A DNA stretch of 64,000 nucleotides from an uncultured Eubacteriales bacterium (GCA_900079765.1 LT599017.1:1116001-1180000); one strand, 5' to 3'; counted from the stretch's first letter, positions 9,201-16,617 are shown. Notes: generated by a model not told the origin, from the sequence alone. Translations and numbers: made by a program.

Positions 9201-10202
9201 CGGGCCGTGGGGGCCGGAACCGCCACGATCACGGCTACCTCCGCCGACGGCGGTTTTGCCGCTCAGTGCAGCGTTCAGGTCAGCACCTACACGTCTCGCG
9301 ACGATTCCGGCAGCTCCAACTCCGGGCAGAAGCCGACTGAGCCCAACGTGACGGTGACGCCGTCCGGCATCAGGATACAGACCACTACCGCGTCTGACGG
9401 AGGCGTCGAAGTCGCGGTGGAGGTGCCCGCCAAGGCAGTGGAGAACGGCAAGGTCCTTTTGCCCATCGAGAGCCAGAGCGTCGCCGCCAGAGACGGCAAA
9501 GCCAGGCTGCAGATCAGCCTGCCCGCTGCGGAGGGATCGATACGGGTGGAAATCCCGGTGCGCGGCGTCACGCCCGGCACTGTGGCCGTGCTGGTGAGCG
9601 CTGACGGGACGGAGGAGATACTCAAGAGCACCGTCGCTACCGAGAACGGGTTGTCCGTGGCTCTGAGCGGTACGGCCTCCATCAAGATCGTAGATAACAC
9701 GAAGTCTTTTAACGACGTGGACAGCGCCAACTGGAGCGCCGAGGCTGTAAACTTCGTCACCAGCAGAGAGCTCTTCAACGGTACGGGCGCAGACAAGTTC
9801 AGCCCTGATATGGAGATGAGCCGCGCCATGCTGATGACGGTCCTCTACCGCTTTGACGGCGGCAAGGATTCCGGCAATGGCGGGACCTGGTATGAGTCGG
9901 CCCGGACCTGGGCGGTGGCGCAGGGCATTTCCGACGGGACCAATCCCGACGGCAGCATTACCCGTGAGCAGCTCGCAGCCATCCTGTACCGATACGCGGG
10001 CAGCCCCGCCGTTAACGGCGGAACGGCCGCCTTTGGGGACAGCGGCCGGATTTCCGGTTTTGCTCAGGATGCCATGGCATGGGCGGTGTCTAGCGGCCTC
10101 ATCACCGGCAGACCCGGCAATCTGCTGGCTCCTCAGGACGGCGCGACACGCGCCGAGGTCTCTGCCATCCTGATGCAGTTTGCAGCGCTGTACGCAAATT
10201 AA
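3276..10202 (+). CDS. Giant S-layer protein: phosphodiester glycosidase + metallophosphatase + SLH
   Basis: This exported surface protein has 2308 residues. The start is TTG 3276, seven bases after a perfect AAGGAGGT (3261-3268); an upstream in-frame ATG at 3207 has no such site. A signal peptide covers about residues 1-27 (ending GGAAAEGE). Visible modules in order are: phosphodiester glycosidase/NAGPA-like domain (about 60-430, with FNFDGGGSST near 368); bacterial Ig-like stretches; a jelly-roll carbohydrate-binding-like region (about 600-768); a cohesin-like domain (about 888-1005); a purple-acid-phosphatase fibronectin-like domain (about 1111-1213); a metallophosphatase with FYGDIQ, GNHDSD (about 1289) and GHDHIYH (about 1397); two copies of a 70-residue module around MEYKA (about 1710 and 1867); a Big2 domain (about 1919-2003); and three SLH repeats (about 2144-2308) that bind wall polymer. 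It probably removes a sugar from a phosphodiester and then the phosphate, at the cell surface. The substrate is unknown. Confidence 0.85.
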   Translation: MKNLKQRLMAGALSCTMLLGMLPGGAAAEGEIQAPGLGEVSMEWSRDIYNGVALDHITSENEYGLQKSYTVTYNPTATEIRPVLNYGPYVMGGDIMSDMVAQVEADGSKVVFAINGDAYDTSNGVSNGLMIKNGVLISTSNSSGTQAVGFKADGTAIYGRTSLNITATPDGGAPITVLHVNKERKLDTENVYLLTEQFAKTTSSTQPGVEVVLNVTTPGYQGLVVGGQLTATVASVNRVEANVNKNNTPIGTGQIVLSANSGSSRYAALNALSAGQTVTVDVRNNNSDVDWSQAVQALGIFHVLMQDGVLNEGAYENAEIHPRTVLGIKADGSLVLFQCDGRQAGWALGVSFKNIVDYLKSEGCVTIFNFDGGGSSTITATLPGDENSTILNRPSDGNERANCNALLFVATSQPDTSRELLHVYPDIKEGYGNKVMVLENGKLGLKVGTTDGNYHYQGLGDASLKYATEGGIGSVSKDGVLTAAAGTHEGKITVSTQDGSASGELEVQVVDSLTKLTADRSILSVAPKATTRMSFTAEYNGSPVVLTSEALTFRLSDSSLGAIAADGTFTAADTQGTGELKISYKDYTLTLPVEIGKLPVPLNDFEEDFTEAGWKWRYFNGADGGLGDRGGDARMSINYDERYVKSGDGSLRVDYDFATKPLTGTVTCETGPIDYLYLEGQPKAIGCWIYGDGNGAWVRIQLAPSAYAGDVYVNWVGWRYVENAIPTTASFPYRLVYGVRVLGTASVANGKKGTIYVDGLRAVYDFKNDDTLAPELIPGTGVTPADGAADVVNEPDISISVRDPQVEGQAYTGINTERTKLWINGKVMEHNAIQQEVAADGSVKITFHPGALTALRPGLNKIKYRVEDNAGNKFFKEWFFTVAGYAVNLEETYPIDEKAAAGSTFHYIVNATDYKNFEEFQFELGFDPKYVTLVDAKYDSRLSAAVSEVDDTSGSVRYTLTGMSALQKDKDSPLVDLTFQVGRTAGGQTGVKVKKAAVRQTGEVAGTDLVLDGYDREVALKYTLSWTGSTVGGATTLKLADSVGSPVPGLGFHVTLNDEPVDYKEVTGSDGTVTTSLFGSYPVDTQFQVWVEDGDGALSNTQKITVYDSLGTADPAKMTVTTGEDPATAVGISWETSLGVSEGSLIIGKTADLTGEDTRILPAASRAIDTSMYGYVRNYRSWGVRATELEPDTTYYYQAGYEGHYSPIRSFTTAPADGDLTLAFYGDIQGAYDQFPNAIGALEELYPDIDLNLQAGDVSDNSQAYSDWVSAYSGFGDYLSNRIWAPTIGNHDSDNDAQAFTSYFYGPDNGTYDTPRNYWFRVGDILFYNLDTEATYTYDPGFVGQIAHMKEVFAASDASYKVVLMHRSAYPMNYNEADVRALHADFEEMGVSLVLSGHDHIYHRTEMYGGEKAPGSGIAYIVGGCSSGSKFYDADSNGRPWQGVVYDENNPVFSVLKLRDGVLTIEAYALKNGVRTLVDEFTVLKRGDDAMLEAAKSIVEKAEGLGTLAQATADSAEKAAEALTAAILALPGFSVTGAGVQVEIADFKEAVAGDVENYAGTDGSFTYTITLSLSGKTAALEPKVGAVTATAYVPAELSGGVSIVDEARYGETLTAVTTGLTPAGANLAYQWIQVNSGKTVGSESSYTVMAEDIGSILTLTVTGTKGYEGSFTAETGVIGKALRTMPEHVGKTDVSEEGGTGALTGLDASMEYKAASDEGWTAVEGETVEGLAPGKYLVRYGETETQEPSGAIAVTILGYGAPPRNETPIAQFDAAAMILSNVSEGMAYSLDGGATWTSAEGHEVTLSEEEVTTTYGIRVYAPGVEGESSDSEEQVIALTRAAAPAGVGRIGQTADASGAITGVDRAMEYKAKNDETWIAVSESADVVEVEPGVYLVRVAGSGTTLASQAVTVAVAAYVAPVATGVTLDRTSLNLYHNASPRTATLTAAVLPEGADQTVTWSSSDESVATVENGEVRAVGAGTATITATSADGGFAAQCSVQVSTYTSRDDSGSSNSGQKPTEPNVTVTPSGIRIQTTTASDGGVEVAVEVPAKAVENGKVLLPIESQSVAARDGKARLQISLPAAEGSIRVEIPVRGVTPGTVAVLVSADGTEEILKSTVATENGLSVALSGTASIKIVDNTKSFNDVDSANWSAEAVNFVTSRELFNGTGADKFSPDMEMSRAMLMTVLYRFDGGKDSGNGGTWYESARTWAVAQGISDGTNPDGSITREQLAAILYRYAGSPAVNGGTAAFGDSGRISGFAQDAMAWAVSSGLITGRPGNLLAPQDGATRAEVSAILMQFAALYAN

Positions 10203-10264
10203 AGGGTAAAGACAGAATCAAAAATTTGACTGGGCACCGCAACAAATCATAAGACGAGAAAGAG

Positions 10265-10299
10265 AAATCTGCTTTTTGATACGATCAAAAAGCAGATTT
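10265..10299 (+). terminator. 16-bp perfect hairpin between convergent genes
   Basis: AAATCTGCTTTTTGAT (10265-10280) pairs exactly with ATCAAAAAGCAGATTT (10284-10299) around a three-base loop, and a T-rich CTTATTTTCTT follows. It sits between the surface-protein stop (10202) and the convergent pyrophosphatase stop (10355), so it can end transcription from either side. Confidence 0.85.
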
Positions 10300-10354
10300 C
10301 TTATTTTCTTGAGTTAACTCCATGAACCAGCAAAGCCCTAAAGAAAAATGCCCT

Positions 10355-12442
10355 TTAGAAAATGGAGAAAGCGAGGAACAGCGACGACATCAGCGAGGCT
10401 ACCAGAGAAACTACCGTGATCTGCGTATTGATCGAAGGACCGGCGGTATCCTTAAACGGATCGCCCACCGTATCGCCTACCACGGCTGCCTTATGCGCCG
10501 CGCTGCCTTTTCCGCCGTTTCCGCCGGCCTCAACATACTTTTTCGCATTGTCCCAAAGACCGCCTGAGTTGCTCATAAATAGCGCAAGCAGCAGGCCGCT
10601 GACAATATTGCCGGCCAAATAGCCGCCGGTGGCCTCCACACCACCAATAAATCCTACCAGCAGCGTTACGGCAATGCTGATCACTCCCGCGGGAATCAGC
10701 TCGCGCAGAGCGCCGTGCGTCGCGATATCGATGCACTTGTCGTACTCCGGGACAACGCCCGGTTTGCCCTCTCTCAGGCCGACAATTTCACGGAACTGGC
10801 GGTGAATTTCAGCCACCATACGCTGAGCGTTGCGGTTGACTCCCAAAATCAGCAATGCCGAGAAAACAGCGGGTACCGCCGCTCCGATGAGCATCCCAAA
10901 GAACACCTTCGGATTGATGATATCGAATCCGGTCAGCACGATCTTGCCGGCGGCCTCGTTTACCTCGCTCATAAAAGCGCCCAGCAGTGAAATGATGGTG
11001 AGCCCCGCGGCGGCAATCGCAAAGCCCTTGGTGACCGCCTTGACCGTGTTTCCCGCGCTGTCGAGCGAGTCGGTGATTTTCAGAGCTTCCTCACCCAGAT
11101 CGCCCATCTCAACCAGCCCGCGCGCATTGTCCGCGATCGGTCCGTAAGCGTCGTTGGAGATAATCATGCCTACGATGGAGAGCATGCCTACCGCAGCCAT
11201 GGAAATACCAAACATTCCTGCCATGGGGTTCTGTGGAGCGATCGGCGCGCAGATGTTGTAGGACAAAAGCGCCGCAACCGCGATTCCCACCATGGCTGGG
11301 AGTACGCTCAAAAATCCGTACGAAATGCCTGAAAGGATGGTAAAGGCCGGCCCGGATTCCGAGGCCTCGGCTACGTTGCGTACAGGCTTTTGGGTATCAT
11401 TGGTGAAGTAATCGCTGGTAATACCAATGATAACGCCTACAAACAGGCCGATTGCGGCGGCGCCCCAGATGCGCCAGTCAAACCGGAAAAGTGCCGTGGC
11501 GCCGGCTGTTAAAACGGTGAAGACTGCCGTTGTGATATAAGTACTCATATTCAGCGCATGCGTGGGATCGCCCTTTTTCCCCATGCGGGCCGCCATAACG
11601 CCGATGATGGAGGAGAGCAGGCCCAGCGCCGCATAACAGAAGACCATCGTGGTGTAGTTGACGCCTACCTGCTTTCCAAGCGTAATCGCCATCACCAATG
11701 CCGCGGCCATGGAGGCCACGTTGGAGTCAAACAGGTCAGCGCCCATACCGGCCACGTCGCCTACGTTGTCGCCTACGTTATCCGCAATCACAGCAGGGTT
11801 GCGGGGGTCGTCCTCGGGAATTCCCAGCTCAACCTTACCCACCAGGTCGGCGCTGATGTCGGCTGTCTTGGTGAAGATACCGCCGCCCGCCTTGGCAAAG
11901 AGCGCAAGAGAGCTGGCGCCAAAGCTAAAGCCCAGAAGCGTGGTTGTGTCCTGTGTCAGCAGGAAGACAAGGGACACGCCCAGAAGTGAGCTTCCAACCA
12001 CGGCCATACCCATGACCGCGCCGCCGCGAAACGCCGAGAGAAACGAAAGGCTCAGCCCCTTCTGGGCCGACTCGGCCGTCTTGACGTTGGCCTGAGTGGC
12101 CACCTGGATTCCGATCTTACCGGCAATCGCCGAGAACACGGTACCTGCGATGTACGCTAACGACATGGAAATGTTATGCCACGCCCCGTATCCCGACCAG
12201 ATCGGCTGTGGAAGGAAAACGAAAATCAGTACAGCCACAATACCGCAAAACTTGGCCAGCACGCTGTATTCCTTGCGCAAAAAGGCGTTGGCCCCTTTGC
12301 GGATATACCCGCCGACCTCGGCCACTCTCGGGTTTTGGGACGGTTGGCGCCCAATCCACCGATAAAGCCAGGCTGCAAACGCGAACGCCAGGAGAGAGAC
12401 CGCGATGGAAACACACAAGAACAAAACCAGATCGCTACCCAT
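10355..12442 (-). CDS. hppA: Membrane-bound ion-pumping pyrophosphatase
   Basis: This integral membrane pump of about 695 residues hydrolyses pyrophosphate and exports H+ or Na+. Family signatures include DNVGDNVGDVAGMGADLFDS (about 218-237), the acidic EDDPRNPAVIADN just before it, and GDTVGDPFKDTAGPSIN near the C-terminus. An ATG at 12460 opens the frame, but the GGAGG ribosome site lies inside those first codons, so ATG 12442 is the better start. The selectivity segment reads GNTVKAVTKG, with Lys at the position (about 467) that is Ala in K+-dependent pumps. By established family rules this points to a K+-independent and therefore probably proton-pumping enzyme, although annotation pipelines usually name such genes K+-stimulated sodium pumps. 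Confidence 0.95.
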   Translation of the reverse strand: MGSDLVLFLCVSIAVSLLAFAFAAWLYRWIGRQPSQNPRVAEVGGYIRKGANAFLRKEYSVLAKFCGIVAVLIFVFLPQPIWSGYGAWHNISMSLAYIAGTVFSAIAGKIGIQVATQANVKTAESAQKGLSLSFLSAFRGGAVMGMAVVGSSLLGVSLVFLLTQDTTTLLGFSFGASSLALFAKAGGGIFTKTADISADLVGKVELGIPEDDPRNPAVIADNVGDNVGDVAGMGADLFDSNVASMAAALVMAITLGKQVGVNYTTMVFCYAALGLLSSIIGVMAARMGKKGDPTHALNMSTYITTAVFTVLTAGATALFRFDWRIWGAAAIGLFVGVIIGITSDYFTNDTQKPVRNVAEASESGPAFTILSGISYGFLSVLPAMVGIAVAALLSYNICAPIAPQNPMAGMFGISMAAVGMLSIVGMIISNDAYGPIADNARGLVEMGDLGEEALKITDSLDSAGNTVKAVTKGFAIAAAGLTIISLLGAFMSEVNEAAGKIVLTGFDIINPKVFFGMLIGAAVPAVFSALLILGVNRNAQRMVAEIHRQFREIVGLREGKPGVVPEYDKCIDIATHGALRELIPAGVISIAVTLLVGFIGGVEATGGYLAGNIVSGLLLALFMSNSGGLWDNAKKYVEAGGNGGKGSAAHKAAVVGDTVGDPFKDTAGPSINTQITVVSLVASLMSSLFLAFSIF

Positions 12443-12873
12443 AATGCCCAGAACCTCCATTACTTAGTTTTTTTGATTACGTGCTCTTTCGGTAGCCGCT
12501 GCGTGTGAAGAAACAGGCGGCTGTGGTACGGCGCTTGCCAGCCTGTCCACTTGGGGAGCACTCTGCGTCAGGACTTTTTCTCCGCTCAGCCACTATCGAA
12601 CGGCTCTGGCTGCTCCGGTCGATAGGGTTCCAAGATATAGGTGCACCATTTTTCCCCAATTATATTTTATGAGCGGCTTTCGTAGTATAGACCTCAAAAA
12701 AGACAAGCGCCTTTACAAAAGGCAACACCGTACAATACCGGGTTATAAAAGCCGAAGGTTCGAACACAGGATACCTCTTTCCGGCGGCGTTCAGGGCGGC
12801 GCGCTACACCTGCCTCTGCCGCGCCGCATAATATGGAGAAGAAAACTGCCAAGAGCAGAAAGGAGAGATACTT
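12443..12873 (-). promoter_or_regulatory. Intergenic region with structured leader of the pyrophosphatase gene
   Basis: About 430 bases separate two divergent starts and I see no gene in them. Read on the minus strand as the pyrophosphatase leader, there are two local hairpins: CTATCGA pairs with TCGATAG (12593-12625, plus three further G-C pairs inside), and AGGCGGC pairs with GCCAGCCT with one bulge (12515-12544). A further GTCC/GGAC pairing links 12546 to about 12575. This could be a regulatory RNA, but I cannot match it to a known riboswitch class by eye. On the plus strand the region ends with AAAGGAGAG before the DUF2935 gene. Confidence 0.35.
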
Positions 12874-13752
12874 ATGCAGTCAAGCGAACGATATGTGGTT
12901 TTCTCCCTGGAGCTGCATATATTTTTTTCCCGCATCATGAAAGAACACTCACTCTTCCTGATGGCGGGCTTTACTCCCGTAAACGCGTCCTTCAACCGGG
13001 AGGCTGATCGATACAGGCGTGGCTTTGAGAGCTTGCTCTGCCGGGCCGTCTCATTGAGCGACGGAGTCGTGCGGCAGGAAGTGCTTAGCTCCGGCGAGGT
13101 GGTCACCCCATTTACTCCGCTGGCCGAGCAGCAGACCCAGAGCTTCACCGGCATCCCCATCAACCAGAACATCACCGCCCAGGCCGAGCACCTGCGGCCC
13201 GGCCTCCGCGCCGTCTGGAGCCCTGACCTGTTTCGTCAAGTCAGGTCCCTCAACCGCACGGCTCTAGAGCTTTTGGACGGGCTGATCTCCCTGAAGGAGC
13301 AAATCCTGTCCTTTGTTTTGGACTGCCGAATGTTCACCATAAACTACCCACTGCTTCTCGAACACATCATTCGGGAGGCGAAACTGTACCGGGAGTATGT
13401 GGAGCGGCTGGAGTTGGACGGGGATCTGGACCCCCAGGTTATGGGAGAGATCGAGAAGTTCTGGAATCAGATCATGATGGAGCACGCGCTTTTCATCCGG
13501 GGTCTGCTGGACCCGTCGGAGAACGAGCTGGTGGAGACCGCCGATAGCTTTGCAAAAGATTACGCCCGTCTGCTTGAGAGCAGCCGCTCCGCCCAGGACG
13601 CCGCTCTGGCGGAGACCGAAAAATTCCGGGATTTCAAGAGGGCGGGGGTGAGCGGCATCGAAGAGTGCAAAATCCGCTCCATTATTCTCCCGCTGCTCGC
13701 CGATCATGTCTTGCGGGAGGCTAACCACTACCTCCGGTTACTAAGGGAATAG
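12874..13752 (+). CDS. DUF2935 family protein (two-lobed helical metal-binding protein)
   Basis: This is a soluble 292-residue protein of the DUF2935 family, common in Clostridia and Bacilli, whose members form two four-helix bundles with His/Glu metal ligands. Each half has the characteristic pattern, MKEHSLFL near residue 28 and MMEHALFIRGLLDP near 190, plus EHIIREAK and DHVLREANHY. There is no signal peptide or membrane segment. AAAGGAGAG lies seven bases before the ATG. It is a single-gene unit closed by the hairpin at 13766. Biochemical function is not established for the family; a role in metal or oxygen handling is only an inference from the hemerythrin-like layout. Confidence 0.85.
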   Translation: MQSSERYVVFSLELHIFFSRIMKEHSLFLMAGFTPVNASFNREADRYRRGFESLLCRAVSLSDGVVRQEVLSSGEVVTPFTPLAEQQTQSFTGIPINQNITAQAEHLRPGLRAVWSPDLFRQVRSLNRTALELLDGLISLKEQILSFVLDCRMFTINYPLLLEHIIREAKLYREYVERLELDGDLDPQVMGEIEKFWNQIMMEHALFIRGLLDPSENELVETADSFAKDYARLLESSRSAQDAALAETEKFRDFKRAGVSGIEECKIRSIILPLLADHVLREANHYLRLLRE

Positions 13753-13765
13753 ACTTAAATTAAAA

Positions 13766-13797
13766 GCGCCGGAGTTTCACACTTGAGACTCCGGCGC
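13766..13797 (+). terminator. Terminator hairpin after the DUF2935 gene
   Basis: GCGCCGGAGT (13766-13775) pairs with ACTCCGGCGC (13788-13797), and the stem can extend inward by up to three pairs (one G-U). The downstream sequence ATATTGTTT is moderately T-rich. It lies between convergent genes. Confidence 0.8.
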
Positions 13798-13813
13798 ATA
13801 TTGTTTGGAATGG

Positions 13814-14464
13814 CTAGGGCTGTTCAAGCTCTTGACGGCCCGGTTTTTCAGCTGAGTGCTTTTTAAGAAAAGAATAGGAAAGTCCGATCAGCTTAGAGAG
13901 CAGGAAAAAACTTAGGATAGTTCCTTCTCTTATATATAGGCTGTGGCTGAATACGAAAGTAAGCAGCAAGGTACTGACCAAAAATAAAATGTCAAACCGC
14001 ATTCGGATTGTCGCCAGACTGCGGCCAAGTTTTTGACCCAATAGAATGCACAGGCTTTCAAGTGGGAAGCGGATGATTTCCATAGCCAGAATTGCGCCCA
14101 GGCTTAGAGAAGCTAGTAAAAGCCCGATGATAAATATAATTACTTTCATATAGTAGGTTTGAATGATCAAGTGGTTTAAAATGATGTAAACATAAAAGTT
14201 AACGATATAGCCATTTGCTATAGTCGCGGCTATTTGAATCATGTCCAGACGATTGATACGAGAGCGCTTGATTATAAGATAGGCGATAAAAAACATCATG
14301 TTTAAAATGTTTAGAACAGTTCCGACTTCTAAGTTGAATAGGTCCCCCAAAATCAAAGAAAATGCATTAAACATACTTTGACCAATTCCTGCTTTGATTT
14401 GCAGAGAAATACCGAAACCCAGCATCATAAAAGCGAAGAAAGAGTATAATATTTTTTTCATCAT
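13814..14464 (-). CDS. YczE/YyaS-like integral membrane protein
   Basis: This 216-residue membrane protein has about five or six hydrophobic helices. The N-terminal pattern MLGFGISLQIKAGIGQSMFN resembles the YczE/YyaS/YitT group (small Gly and Lys in the first helices), for which no transport substrate is firmly known. A short charged cytoplasmic tail follows the last helix. The ATG at 14464 is preceded by AGGTGAAAT. The gene is markedly AT-rich and uses AT-rich codons, unlike the GC-rich genes around it but like its divergent neighbour, so the pair was probably acquired together. The regulator next door may control it. Confidence 0.7.
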   Translation of the reverse strand: MMKKILYSFFAFMMLGFGISLQIKAGIGQSMFNAFSLILGDLFNLEVGTVLNILNMMFFIAYLIIKRSRINRLDMIQIAATIANGYIVNFYVYIILNHLIIQTYYMKVIIFIIGLLLASLSLGAILAMEIIRFPLESLCILLGQKLGRSLATIRMRFDILFLVSTLLLTFVFSHSLYIREGTILSFFLLSKLIGLSYSFLKKHSAEKPGRQELEQP

Positions 14465-14519
14465 ATTTCACCTCAGATAATTTCTGTAAACATGCTATAA
14501 TGAAAAAGGAAAATGAAAT

Positions 14520-15176
14520 ATGAGAAACTTCACATTGGGAGAGAAAATAGATATGTTTTTTCAACATGAAGTGCCCACAGTAGTGTTTGAAAATGGAAAG
14601 AAAAGAATTTTTCGAAAAAACGACCATATTTATAAAATTAACAGCAGTCCGATATATTGCTATTTTATTCTGTCTGGGACTGCCAAAATTTATATTGATC
14701 ATAAAAACGGACGACGTTCGATTCTTGACTTTATAGGGGAAAATGACTGGTTAGGTGAGCTTTCCTTGTTCTGCGATGAATCAGACATAAAAGAAAACAA
14801 AGTTCTTCAAGATATAGAATGTTTGGAATTTGACATAGATGAATTGCGAAAACTGTGCGAAGAAAATGCAAAAGTTTCTTTTTATTTTGCATCGTATATT
14901 GCCGATAAGCTGTTGGCAAGAAGCTACCGAATGAGCGAGAGCTTAAATTATTCCCTTAATAGTAGGCTTGCAGCGTTTATCCTTCAATATCAGCGGGGGG
15001 GCGTATATAATATTCCTCATACAGATGTTTCGGAGTATATGAATGTAAGCTATCGCCATGTGCTGTATGTCATTCAGCAATTCGGAGAACTGGGGATACT
15101 AAAAAAAGAAAAGGGAAAAGAATATGTTGTTTCTGATATAGAAAAATTGAAGGAATTACAGGGAAGAGCAAAATGA
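14520..15176 (+). CDS. Crp/Fnr-family transcriptional regulator
   Basis: This 218-residue DNA-binding regulator has an N-terminal cyclic-nucleotide-binding-like beta-roll (about 20-110; GENDWLGELSLF is the usual effector-pocket region) and a C-terminal winged helix (about 140-218; DVSEYMNVSYRHVLYVIQQF). There is no cysteine cluster, so it is not an oxygen-sensing FNR of the iron-sulfur type. It most resembles YeiL-like members. It is divergent from the YczE-like gene, with a TATAAT at about 14495 and an AAAGGAAA ribosome site. AT content is high across the gene. The effector and targets are unknown. Confidence 0.85.
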   Translation: MRNFTLGEKIDMFFQHEVPTVVFENGKKRIFRKNDHIYKINSSPIYCYFILSGTAKIYIDHKNGRRSILDFIGENDWLGELSLFCDESDIKENKVLQDIECLEFDIDELRKLCEENAKVSFYFASYIADKLLARSYRMSESLNYSLNSRLAAFILQYQRGGVYNIPHTDVSEYMNVSYRHVLYVIQQFGELGILKKEKGKEYVVSDIEKLKELQGRAK

Positions 15177-15179
15177 AAG

Positions 15180-15212
15180 CCCCCTCACTACCGGGGCAGG
15201 TTCGTGAGGGGG
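15180..15212 (+). terminator. Terminator hairpin between convergent genes
   Basis: CCCCCTCAC (15180-15188) pairs with GTGAGGGGG (15204-15212). It lies five bases after the regulator stop and just before the convergent histidine kinase stop at 15228, so it can serve both. Confidence 0.75.
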
Positions 15213-15227
15213 TACGGAAAAAATCAA

Positions 15228-16613
15228 TCATTCACTTTTTGGGAGTACAACCGTAAAGCGGCTGCCAGTGCCCTCGGCGCTTTCCACCGTTATTCTTCCG
15301 TTGTGTGCTTCAACAATCGACTTTGCAATGGTCAGTCCAATGCCTGCCCCTCCGGTTTTCCTGTTGCGGGATTGGTCTGTTCGATAAAATCGTTCAAAAA
15401 TATAGGGCAGATCCTTTTGAGGGATACCAATTCCGTCGTCCTCAACGACGACGATACCCTTTGTATCCTCGTCCTTTACCTGAACTCGTATATGTCCGCC
15501 ATCGGGGGTATACTTAATGGCATTGGACAGCAGATTGGTGATTACCTGAGTGATTCTGTCTTTGTCTGCCTGAATGCCGGAGGCGACCCCGTCTATACTT
15601 ATTTCGATGTTCTTGTTATCCGCCTCTTTTTCAAAATTGCCGCAAACGGCGCGAGCAACTTCGATCAAGTCTACGTCGGCAATATTCAGCCTGACATTTT
15701 CCTGCTCCAGCTTTGCCAGGCGATCCAGGTCTATCACCAGACTGCCGAGCCTTTTGACTTCCTCCACGCAGCTGTTCAGCCTTTCCGGGGTAGCTTCCCA
15801 AAGCCCCTCCGCCATAGCCTCCAAATGCGAGCGAATTGCCGTAAGCGGTGTGCGCAGCTCGTGCGCGATATCCGCAGTCAGTTGCTTTCGATACTGCTCC
15901 TGCCTGTCGAGAGCACCCGCCATATTGTTGATGGAGGAAATAAGCGCGCTCAATTCCTTGGTTTTTGTTTCGCTCTCAAATCGGATGCTATAGTTCCCGC
16001 CGGATATCTGGCCGGCAATTTCTGCTGTTTTTGTGATAGGCCGCGCGATTTTATGCGCCAGAAACGCCCCGGTGATAATCGATACGGCACAGGAAACCAC
16101 CCCGATGATCAGCAAAAGAGCATTGAGCGTATTAATAAATCGAAAGTCATTTTCCTTTAGAAAATATGGGCCGTAAGCCTTAATGGAAACAGACCCGATC
16201 TTTTGGTCTCCCTGCATCAGATCATAGACGTAGGTCGTAAAACCGCCGCTGTTTTCCCTCTGGTTCATGCGCTCTGTGATATCATTCATAATCTGCCTGC
16301 ATAGAGACATATCGTGGCTTTCCGCGTCCCAGATCATTGTCTCCGACGTATCGTAAACAGACAAAACGTAACCGTCATATAAAGAATACATTCCAATTGC
16401 ATGAAGATAGTCTGAATTCCAGCTTCGAGTCATCCCGTTATAGAGATTTTCTAAATCACCGACAATTTTTTCGCGCTGCCCCTGCTCCTGACTGATGATA
16501 TATTCCTTAAACTGCTTATTTACCGCCGCATTGGCAAGCAGACTGATAAGCGCGACCATGACGAGGACAATGGTCATAATATATAATGAGAGCTGTGAAC
16601 GCAGACTCCTCAT
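15228..16613 (-). CDS. Sensor histidine kinase of the copper operon
   Basis: This is a 461-residue membrane kinase. The first helix (about 8-30) and second helix (about 165-188) frame an extracellular sensor of about 130 residues. HAMP follows, then a HisKA domain with IAHELRTPLTAIRSH (phosphorylated His about 251) and an ATPase domain with NLLSNAIKYTPDGG, DDGIGIP and GGAGIGLTIA. The start is ATG 16613, nine bases after GGAGGGG; an upstream TTG at 16631 overlaps the ribosome site and is less likely. It is the last gene of the minus-strand copper operon, directly after its response regulator, so copper or envelope redox state is a plausible signal. Confidence 0.9.
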   Translation of the reverse strand: MRSLRSQLSLYIMTIVLVMVALISLLANAAVNKQFKEYIISQEQGQREKIVGDLENLYNGMTRSWNSDYLHAIGMYSLYDGYVLSVYDTSETMIWDAESHDMSLCRQIMNDITERMNQRENSGGFTTYVYDLMQGDQKIGSVSIKAYGPYFLKENDFRFINTLNALLLIIGVVSCAVSIITGAFLAHKIARPITKTAEIAGQISGGNYSIRFESETKTKELSALISSINNMAGALDRQEQYRKQLTADIAHELRTPLTAIRSHLEAMAEGLWEATPERLNSCVEEVKRLGSLVIDLDRLAKLEQENVRLNIADVDLIEVARAVCGNFEKEADNKNIEISIDGVASGIQADKDRITQVITNLLSNAIKYTPDGGHIRVQVKDEDTKGIVVVEDDGIGIPQKDLPYIFERFYRTDQSRNRKTGGAGIGLTIAKSIVEAHNGRITVESAEGTGSRFTVVLPKSE

Positions 16614-16617
16614 CGAT

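Noticed and set aside
12443-12660. Named riboswitch (Na+-I, M-box, c-di-AMP, ZTP) before hppA
   Set aside because: I looked for their conserved loops as far as I know them and could not match any, so I report only a structured leader.
15204-16160. 318-codon plus-strand open frame opposite the histidine kinase
   Set aside because: The kinase on the minus strand carries all H-box and ATPase motifs, so this frame is a shadow.
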